Shown: one piece after another, positions 58,377 through 64,000 of the stretch | Layout: each line of letters opens with the position of its first letter | How positions within the stretch are numbered: the stretch's first letter is position 1 | From: Candidatus Saccharimonadota bacterium | GTDB lineage: Bacteria > Patescibacteriota > Saccharimonadia > Saccharimonadales > Saccharimonadaceae | Direction of reading: 5' to 3' | DNA: 64,000 nt | Assembly (NCBI GenBank): GCA_905373835.1 | Contig: CAJPUN010000001.1 | Location: 1 to 64,000 of the forward strand | Made by a program: the position numbers and the translations under genes | The notes under the pieces: model-generated | Database searches by the model: none | Told to the model about the DNA's origin: nothing | What the model saw: only the letters and a program-made list of their open reading frames with translations

Positions 58377-59006
58377 ATGTCCGAGCTGCGCGGAGTGATT
58401 TATGTTATGACCAGTGCCATTGATGGCTTGGTCAAAATTGGCAAGACCAGCGCCGACCGCTTCGAGGCACGCATGCAATACCTCGAGTCCAACGGCTATT
58501 CTAATATCACTGGGCTGCAGCGGCTGGTTGCCATTGAGGTAGATAATTACCACAAGAAGGAGCAGCTTCTACACGAAGTCTTTAGCAAGCACCGCATTGG
58601 CCGGAGTGAGTTCTTTGCGCTCGATGAATATCTTATCCAGCGGCTGCTGCTCGCCCTTGATGGCACGCAAATTTACCCCAAGCCAGCTCAATCCACCAGC
58701 AAAGCCGACTCGTTCGAAGCCGTTACCACCGCGCACCAGCAAGACCAGCGCTTTAGCTTTTACAAAAAGGGTATCGACAAGGGCGCGAGCATCCACTTCA
58801 TCAAAGACCCAACCATCACCGCCGTTGTCGCTGGCCCACGCGAAGCATCCTACGGCGGCAAAACCTGGCGCCTGTCTGCCCTCACCCGCCTGATCTACAC
58901 CCAGCGCGGCGAAGTCAACAACTCCGGCGCATACCGCGGCGCTGACCACTGGATGTACGGTGGCGTGAAGCTAACGAAGCTGGTGGATAAGATACAGAGC
59001 CAATGA
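58377..59006 (+). CDS. GIY-YIG nuclease-like protein with DUF4357-like tail
   Basis: A 209-residue protein. The N-terminal domain fits the T5orf172/GIY-YIG fold: GVIYVMTSAIDGLVKIGKTS (GIY and YIG replaced by VIYV and VKIG), the Arg in RFEARMQYL, and a Glu in EQLLHEVFSKHRIG. The C-terminal part (about 115-205) looks like a DUF4357-type domain (ASYGGKTWRLSALT, GADHWMYGGVKL). The usual role is DNA cleavage or restriction accessory work, and its place beside hsdM fits a defence role. The upstream in-frame TTG start is rejected because of the promoter position. Confidence 0.8.
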   Translation: MSELRGVIYVMTSAIDGLVKIGKTSADRFEARMQYLESNGYSNITGLQRLVAIEVDNYHKKEQLLHEVFSKHRIGRSEFFALDEYLIQRLLLALDGTQIYPKPAQSTSKADSFEAVTTAHQQDQRFSFYKKGIDKGASIHFIKDPTITAVVAGPREASYGGKTWRLSALTRLIYTQRGEVNNSGAYRGADHWMYGGVKLTKLVDKIQSQ

Positions 59007-59133
59007 CACACTCTCGTTAGTTTAGGTATCGATCTTTACTGAATCACACTCAATCCAGGCTACATGGCACTTCATTAGATAGCCTCGTCAATCGGGTTGA
59101 CAATCGAAAAGAATAATCAAGCAGATCTCTCTA

Positions 59134-59198
59134 TTGACAGACTAGTTATTGTTTTCATATACTATGAATGAATATAAAAATTTATTCATTCATAGTAT
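59134..59198 (+). promoter_or_regulatory. tetR promoter with perfect 16-bp inverted-repeat operator
   Basis: TTGACA (59134-59139), 18 nt, then TATACT (59158-59163). The arms ATACTATGAATGAATA (59159-59174) and their exact complement (59183-59198) flank 8 nt. The operator begins inside the -10 box and covers the start of transcription, a clear autorepression layout. Confidence 0.9.
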
Positions 59199-59221
59199 TA
59201 CAACGAAGGAGGTTACGAGCA

Positions 59222-59797
59222 TTGGACAAGAAGCAAACATTAAAAACCGCCGCCTATGATGTCTTCTCAAAAAAGGGTTATAAAGAGGCCGGGATCTCAG
59301 AAATCGCTAAACAAGCTGGTGTAGCAGTTGGTTCTTTTTACAACTACTACGACGGCAAGGAAGCTATCTTTCTGGATGTGTACGTTGAGGAGAATGACCG
59401 CATTCGCCAAGCAATGATGGATGACATCGATTGGCAGCAAGATTTGGTTGAACTTGTGAGGCAGATTTTTGAGCAGTCACGTAGCCTGGTTTCGTCCAAT
59501 AAAATCCTGGCAGAATGGCATAACCCAGCCATCTCTCGCACGCTGCGCAGCCACTATTCTTCAGGCAAGGGCAAATCCACCAATACCTTTCATCAGTTTT
59601 TAGTCGAAACGTTTACTAATCGTATGGTGGCAGAAGGATATTCAGAGGAGAAGATTCAGAATATTTTACAGGTTTATAATTTGTTTTACTACATGGATAT
59701 ACATATCACGGAAAGCGATTTTCCGGGTATCGGTAGGACGCTAGAAGTACTTGCCACTACCTTTGCGAGAGGTGTTTTACATAATGAAAAGGAGTAA
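59222..59797 (+). CDS. TetR-family regulator of the flavoreductase
   Basis: A 191-residue TetR. The N-terminal HTH is clear (AAYDVFSKKGYKEAGISEI, then AKQAGVAVGSFYNYYDGKEAIF), and the ligand domain follows. It starts at TTG 59222, because AAGGAGGT lies 8 nt upstream and the HTH begins there. An ATG at 59168 would lie inside the operator. It controls itself and the reductase gene that starts 4 nt after its stop. It is similar to the TetR at 34344-34916. Confidence 0.92.
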   Translation: MDKKQTLKTAAYDVFSKKGYKEAGISEIAKQAGVAVGSFYNYYDGKEAIFLDVYVEENDRIRQAMMDDIDWQQDLVELVRQIFEQSRSLVSSNKILAEWHNPAISRTLRSHYSSGKGKSTNTFHQFLVETFTNRMVAEGYSEEKIQNILQVYNLFYYMDIHITESDFPGIGRTLEVLATTFARGVLHNEKE

Positions 59798-59801
59798 CAA
59801 A

Positions 59802-60557
59802 ATGGTTATCATCGTTATAGCTATTCTTGCGGCGACAGGTCTTATCGTTTGGGGTGTCATCGCCTACTTAGGAAGAAGCCAAACGTTATCGGTCACATCT
59901 ATCGAAAACCCTGGCGGCGATCTCCATATCATTCGCCTGGTAAAACCTGCCAATATGACATGGAAGGCAGGCTCTTATGCCAAGATCACGCTCCCTAGTA
60001 CGGCATCTGGTGGTGAAAAGAATGATCATAAGGGCGAACAGACAAGTCGTTGGCTCAGCATCGCCTCTAGCCCCAAGGACAATGAAATCGTTATCCTAAC
60101 CCACAATAGTGGTAGCCCTTATAAAAAAGCTTTGACGAGCCTACCAGCAGGTAGTCAGGTCAAGATGAGTTGGCTGGAATCTTCTTTGTCAGTTACAGAC
60201 GGCAACGAGCCGCTGGTTTGCTTCGCCTCTGATGTCGGTATCTCAGCAATGCGACCAATTGTCAGGCAGTGGGCTGGCAAGCGCCCTATCGTTCTCTACC
60301 ATTTAGACAAGGGAGTAACGGTGTTTGACAAGGAGCTCTCGGAATTAGCAAATAAGACAGCTAATGTCACCTATGAAACCAATGCCAGTCTTTCCCTGAG
60401 TCAAGAACGCTTTAAAAAGTCGATAGATACGTACGGCAAGAAAGCTCAGTATCTCTTAGCTGGACAGCCTGATGATGTAAAAGCGATGAAGAAATTCCTT
60501 CAAGACAACAAGATGTATGATAACATCAAATCAAGCACTTTTCGGGGGTTAAAGTAG
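59802..60557 (+). CDS. membrane-anchored FAD/NAD(P)-binding reductase (FNR fold)
   Basis: A 251-residue ferredoxin-NADP-reductase-fold protein with an N-terminal membrane helix (2-22). The FAD motif is SRWLSIASSP (82-91), equivalent to the family RxYS box. The NAD(P) motif is FASDVGISAMRPI (141-153), equivalent to GxGxxP, followed by the end segment YLLAGQPDDVKAM. There is no ferredoxin, haem or iron-sulfur domain, so the electron acceptor is a separate protein or small molecule. The ATG at 59802 has AAGGAG 7 nt before it, preferred over ATG 59784. The orientation of the soluble domain is uncertain. Confidence 0.85.
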   Translation: MVIIVIAILAATGLIVWGVIAYLGRSQTLSVTSIENPGGDLHIIRLVKPANMTWKAGSYAKITLPSTASGGEKNDHKGEQTSRWLSIASSPKDNEIVILTHNSGSPYKKALTSLPAGSQVKMSWLESSLSVTDGNEPLVCFASDVGISAMRPIVRQWAGKRPIVLYHLDKGVTVFDKELSELANKTANVTYETNASLSLSQERFKKSIDTYGKKAQYLLAGQPDDVKAMKKFLQDNKMYDNIKSSTFRGLK

Positions 60558-60563
60558 TGACTG

Positions 60564-62531
60564 TTATGCGCGTCGCACATAGCGCGCTAGTAGCATCCCA
60601 CTAGCAAGCAACACCGCTGTCACAAGAACAAATTGCCAGAGCGATATGCCGGTGTCGGCTAAGAGGCCGTGGAATTGGCTTGGCTTGCCTGGCTGAGTGG
60701 GCTGGTTGGATTTATTTGGATCGAGCGGATTTGTCGCCAGTGCTGCGCGGCACTCCGACCAAATCGCTTCTGGATAGCTGGCTGCCAACACATACCACGC
60801 CGTCGATGCCACCGAGTTTGCATTGGTTAGTTCATTTGGCAGATCTGCCTTGGAGGCGTACTGCCATGCACCATTGGGCCGCTGCGCCGGGTAAGTATCT
60901 GTCAAGATTGCCCGCGCCGTGGCCGTGTCTCCAGCGATAGTATGCGCCTGCGCTACGCCATACGTCCCTTCAAACCATACGGTTGGCACGTAATTACCTG
61001 TCAAATACGGTGTATAGCCTTTTGCCGCACCATCGGTTGTTTTGTAGCTGGCAGTATGAGCGAGTGCTTGCTTAGCTTTGTCGTATTCGCCAATCGCATT
61101 AAGGAAAATTGAGCCCCAGCTTGTTGTATCAAGCGCCTTGCTGCTGTCGTTATATCCTTGGTTAAACCGCCCTTCGGGTGTATTCCATAGTTTTGCCACC
61201 GTTGCTTTGGCAAGTTCATCCGCCTTCTGGGCATACTGCTTATCGCCCAGCACGCGAGCTGCTCGCTCGTACACATGCCACATGTCGGTGTTATGCTCGG
61301 TAGCATGCCACGCGATATCCTTCTTGACGCCATTGTCGATCCGTACTCCGCCACGGAACAATCCAGCAGCATCACCAGTCGTCGTCTTCATCGTCTCAAG
61401 CCAGCGGAAGGTATCAAGAATCATCTGGCGCACCCCTTGCTGATCACCATACTTTTCCATATAGCGAATAAGCGCATACTGCACGAAGGCAATGCCACCA
61501 GTATAATAAATCGGCTGCTGGATCCCTGTATAATCAAGCTGGTGTACACTCGCCGGGAAGGCCCCCTTCTGCTCACCGGCCTTGACTTGGATTGCGCTTA
61601 GGCCATGCACGAGTTTATCTGCCATTGCCCGATCGTCCGCACCAATCGCCACAAGTAGCGCCAGCGACTGATCATACACATAGCTGTACGACTCACGTGG
61701 CGTACCATAGCCGTCTTGGCCCGGTGCATACTCATACGAGCGAATGAGCCCCACCAGCTCTGGCTTGAAATACTCAGCAATGATGGTTTTAGTTGCCGTG
61801 TCATAGAGGCGAATTAATTTATGCCCCTTACCTACTGCATCGAAACTAAAAGTATTATCTGCCTGGGCTGGCTGCGTAGCTTGGAGGTATTCTTTATCAG
61901 ATACCGCGTAGAGCTGCACCTCCAGATTCTTATATGTAATAGGTCGCGGCCAGCTCTCGCCAATTTGCTGCCCCGTCACTGTGTCGTATAGCCGGAAGTG
62001 CCACGACCCCGCAAACGCCGGATTAACGGGTGAGAGGTCAAGCGTCCATGTACCATCAGGCTGCACTGCTGCGGGTATAGCAGCTGGCTGCTCATATTCA
62101 GCATCACTGTAGAGATACGCCCGCACTTCACGTGGATTAGCCCCAGTTGGTGCTGTTCCTTTTACTGTGCCGCGGTAACCTTCGGCAGCTTGTGTAGTAT
62201 TAGGGACTGTGAGCGGCGTCGCACTTTCAGTTTGTCGTGAGTGTGCAAGCGTGAAGCGCCCGCTCACCTTTGCTTGATAGTCAAAGCCATAGGCTTGTGC
62301 TGGTGTAATAGTACTGCCATCACCCTGGTTGCGCTTTGGCTCCATCATCTGTTTGAGCCATGCCATCGCCCGCGCTGTTGGCGCAGAATCAGTCGCCAGT
62401 GACCGGCGCACCGCTCGAAATAGCTGATCATTTGTACCACACAGCGATGTATTTGCCCGTGCTGACGGAGCTATCGCGAGCCCATAGAGTGCACCGCACA
62501 GCAGCACGACGCTCAATCCCCATCGTTTCAT
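60564..62531 (-). CDS. large secreted, C-terminally anchored glycosidase-like protein
   Basis: A 655-residue exported protein with a signal peptide (about 1-26). Residues about 100-240 are two short Ig-like modules, and residues about 255-600 are an alpha/alpha-toroid-like domain (repeats such as YDQSLALLVAIGADDRAMADKLV, IRYMEKYGDQQGVRQMI and GTYGVAQAHTIAGDTATAR, quoted in parts). The C-terminus has LLADTG, a membrane helix and RYVRRA. The fold suggests a sugar-degrading or sugar-binding enzyme, but I see no catalytic pair that I can name. LADTG resembles a weak sorting signal. Confidence 0.7.
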   Translation of the reverse strand: MKRWGLSVVLLCGALYGLAIAPSARANTSLCGTNDQLFRAVRRSLATDSAPTARAMAWLKQMMEPKRNQGDGSTITPAQAYGFDYQAKVSGRFTLAHSRQTESATPLTVPNTTQAAEGYRGTVKGTAPTGANPREVRAYLYSDAEYEQPAAIPAAVQPDGTWTLDLSPVNPAFAGSWHFRLYDTVTGQQIGESWPRPITYKNLEVQLYAVSDKEYLQATQPAQADNTFSFDAVGKGHKLIRLYDTATKTIIAEYFKPELVGLIRSYEYAPGQDGYGTPRESYSYVYDQSLALLVAIGADDRAMADKLVHGLSAIQVKAGEQKGAFPASVHQLDYTGIQQPIYYTGGIAFVQYALIRYMEKYGDQQGVRQMILDTFRWLETMKTTTGDAAGLFRGGVRIDNGVKKDIAWHATEHNTDMWHVYERAARVLGDKQYAQKADELAKATVAKLWNTPEGRFNQGYNDSSKALDTTSWGSIFLNAIGEYDKAKQALAHTASYKTTDGAAKGYTPYLTGNYVPTVWFEGTYGVAQAHTIAGDTATARAILTDTYPAQRPNGAWQYASKADLPNELTNANSVASTAWYVLAASYPEAIWSECRAALATNPLDPNKSNQPTQPGKPSQFHGLLADTGISLWQFVLVTAVLLASGMLLARYVRRA

Positions 62532-62850
62532 TATTCCCCCTCCAAAATACTCTTATGCTTATATTTATAGCACACTTTGGCCATATCGCATATATGTCAT
62601 AGCCATTTTATCCATAATTATGAGCCACCAACGCTATACACTATACTTTGGCCAGATCAAAAGTGCTCGTGTATCACCATCAACCTCACCTGTGATATAT
62701 CAAACAATTATTTTTCCGCTTTAAACTCACTTCAACTCATTACTCCCTAAAGTATCAATTTGCCTAATAAGCAATCTTGTATTAGGCTAGAAGGAGGCAG
62801 GGTTGGCACCTTGCATACCAATATCGTTAAAGCCGCACGAGGAGTACTCC
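62532..62850. promoter_or_regulatory. intergenic region with inverted repeat before the DUF2188 gene
   Basis: About 320 bases between divergent genes. GCCTAATA (62762-62769) and TATTAGGC (62780-62787) form an inverted repeat with a 10-nt loop upstream of the DUF2188 gene, followed by AGGAGG (62792-62797). That ribosome site could serve a TTG start at 62803. Confidence 0.5.
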
Positions 62851-63090
62851 ATGGCACAAAATTTTACGATTAGCGGTAACAAACTCAAAGGCTACCAGGC
62901 AGTCGCCGACGGCACTGGCCGCGTCCACTTTGTGGGCGCCACCCAGGAGGAAGTCATCGACCAAACCAGGCACTACATGCGCCAACACGGTGGTGGCGAG
63001 CTCAGGATCCAGCGTGCCGACGGTAGCGCCCAGTATCGCGATGCCGATACCGTCCCACCCAAGAAGGATCCCTTCCCGCCGCAAGGATAG
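62851..63090 (+). CDS. DUF2188-like small protein
   Basis: A 79-residue soluble protein that resembles DUF2188 (a small alpha/beta fold of unknown function). The core includes LKGYQAVADGTGRVHFVGAT, shown in short blocks, then EEVIDQTRHYMRQHGGGELRIQ and a charged Pro-rich tail. The ATG at 62851 with GAGGAG upstream is chosen. A longer form from TTG 62803 adds 16 residues and also has AGGAGG, so both may be made. A terminator follows. Confidence 0.8.
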   Translation: MAQNFTISGNKLKGYQAVADGTGRVHFVGATQEEVIDQTRHYMRQHGGGELRIQRADGSAQYRDADTVPPKKDPFPPQG

Positions 63091-63101
63091 CACTCAAATG
63101 C

Positions 63102-63132
63102 ACAATACCTCTGCCAAGAGCAGAGGTATTGT
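63102..63132 (+). terminator. terminator after the DUF2188 gene
   Basis: A perfect 12-bp stem ACAATACCTCTG/CAGAGGTATTGT with a 7-nt loop. The following T-run is weak (TATAT), so it may be a partial terminator between convergent genes. Confidence 0.7.
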
Positions 63133-63153
63133 TATATCAGGAGAAAATACTAA

Positions 63154-63807
63154 TTACTTGAGGAGCGTATCAGGCACACCAAGCATCCGTGCTAGCGCAT
63201 ACTGGAGCAAGAAGCTCAAGGATGCCATGCCTGCACAAAACACTGCAACGATCCGTACCACATGCTGTGACAGTGGTGCCGCACCCGGCCAGATCATTAG
63301 GACAATCACCGGTACGACACAAGCCAATGCCTTAATACCTGCCGCAATGCGCGCGTTGAGGATGATGCGCTGCTTCTTGCTCACTGGCTGGTGGTTTTTT
63401 GTCGCTAGGGGTGCAACTGCTTTCGTTGTCTTTTTTACTACGCGCTCGCCTGTTTTGGCAATATTGCGCGGCAGCATGACCAGCATATAGAGGCCGCATC
63501 CAATCATACCGATGGTGATGATCGCCACGAGTGCAATCGCTACTGGCTGCGGCAAATCTGCTCCCGAGGGCATACCCTGTGGAAGTGTGATCTCTGGCTG
63601 ATCATGCGGCTCTGGTATGACCCAAAGCGCCTTATCTCGCGTGATATATGGGTAGAGTAGCTGCATTGCACACCACACCCATAGCAGCAAACAAAAGAGA
63701 TACCCCATCGACGCGCAGAAATGCGTCACCAAAAGCGCAAGCCGCCGCGGCTGTGGCTGCTTGGGCTGCTCCTTCGACTTTGCTGGCTGAGAAGACTGCG
63801 CTACCAT
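63154..63807 (-). CDS. polytopic membrane protein, unknown
   Basis: A 217-residue membrane protein with about four helices (about 25-50, 88-112, 152-170, 180-200), a basic N-terminus and a basic Lys/Thr-rich central loop (KTGERVVKKTTKAVAP). TATAAT lies 11 nt before the ATG, giving a very short leader. It is convergent with the DUF2188 gene. The family is not recognised. Confidence 0.7.
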   Translation of the reverse strand: MVAQSSQPAKSKEQPKQPQPRRLALLVTHFCASMGYLFCLLLWVWCAMQLLYPYITRDKALWVIPEPHDQPEITLPQGMPSGADLPQPVAIALVAIITIGMIGCGLYMLVMLPRNIAKTGERVVKKTTKAVAPLATKNHQPVSKKQRIILNARIAAGIKALACVVPVIVLMIWPGAAPLSQHVVRIVAVFCAGMASLSFLLQYALARMLGVPDTLLK

Positions 63808-64000
63808 AACTACTGGTCATTATACACGACAGCACAAACTGATGCTATGGTGTGCAATTTTACCACTGTTCTTTTAATTAACCGACAATGATCGCTGGCA
63901 ACCCATTTGTTACTATAGTTATAAAATTCATCCTTAGTAAAGCAGGTGAAAAAACGACTTAGATCAATCGGTCCTTTGATGAGCGGGAGGAATAGTACGA
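63808..64000. other. intergenic end of window
   Basis: AT-rich DNA with no complete gene. GGGAGGA near 63987 resembles a ribosome site for a forward-strand gene that would begin just beyond the window. Confidence 0.4.

Noticed and set aside
1..64000. CRISPR arrays, tRNA/rRNA genes, insertion sequences, prophage
   Set aside because: No regularly spaced repeats, cloverleaf-type T-loop sequences, rRNA motifs, transposases or phage structural genes were found by eye. A tRNAscan or Rfam search would be needed to exclude small RNAs.

Overview
The window looks like a chromosome segment from a host-associated (probably oral) member of Candidatus Saccharibacteria (TM7, Patescibacteria/CPR). This is inferred from gene content, not from a marker gene. 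The evidence is an arginine deiminase operon, a CPR-style type IV coupling ATPase beside a small conserved partner protein, many single-pass surface proteins and murein-active enzymes, very few biosynthetic genes, and TGA used as a normal stop codon (so not the UGA-recoded Gracilibacteria/Absconditabacteria). Base composition is near 50% GC in genes and AT-rich between them. I saw no rRNA, tRNA, IS element or CRISPR array.

Layout. 1-5.7 kb: end of a gene, a small unknown protein, an APH-fold phosphotransferase, then a PadR/PspC/ABC-export operon. 5.7-11.3 kb: arcA-arcB-arcD-DDAH-arcC, an arginine fermentation operon that carries a dimethylargininase-like enzyme. 11.4-13.5 kb: a free-standing CdiA-CT-like nuclease, a TylF-type methyltransferase, a YbhB-type protein and a small membrane protein. 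13.5-17.8 kb: a MarR-controlled heterodimeric ABC exporter. 17.8-22.7 kb: a membrane-anchored GH18 enzyme, a VanZ-RDD protein, and a CsoR/RcnR-type repressor with a CopB-type metal ATPase. 22.7-24.8 kb: groES-groEL under a CIRCE operator. 24.9-34.9 kb: Nudix hydrolase, DHA2 drug exporter, thioredoxin-like and DsbA-like proteins, ABC-2 exporter, CHAP murein hydrolase, CorA and TetR. 35.3-39.7 kb: TasA/CalY-like surface subunit, a signal peptidase fused to a lectin-like domain, and a kinase-like protein. 39.7-42.7 kb: an RclA-type hypothiocyanite/disulfide reductase, GDPD and an HhH protein. 42.8-51.6 kb: a surface protein with an LPHTG tail, a coiled-coil membrane protein, a T4SS coupling ATPase pair and a PdaC-like deacetylase. 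51.6-59 kb: type I restriction-modification (hsdR, hsdS, hsdM) with an ImmA/IrrE protease plus membrane protein cassette inserted between hsdR and hsdS, then a GIY-YIG protein. 59-64 kb: a TetR/flavoreductase pair with a perfect operator, a large secreted toroid-like protein, and small conserved proteins.

How it fits together. The genes suit an epibiont living on another bacterium at a mucosal surface. Arginine catabolism supplies ATP and ammonia. RclA, the DsbA-like and thioredoxin-like proteins and GroE handle oxidative and envelope stress. Surface lectin, TasA-like, LPHTG-tailed, CHAP, GH18 and deacetylase proteins act at the cell-cell interface. Drug and metal exporters and restriction-modification protect the cell. 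Regulation is unusually readable: at least ten genes have a -10 box ending exactly 6-7 nt before the ATG, which predicts leaderless mRNAs. MarR, TetR, CsoR-type, PadR and HrcA systems each show an inverted-repeat operator on their own promoter.
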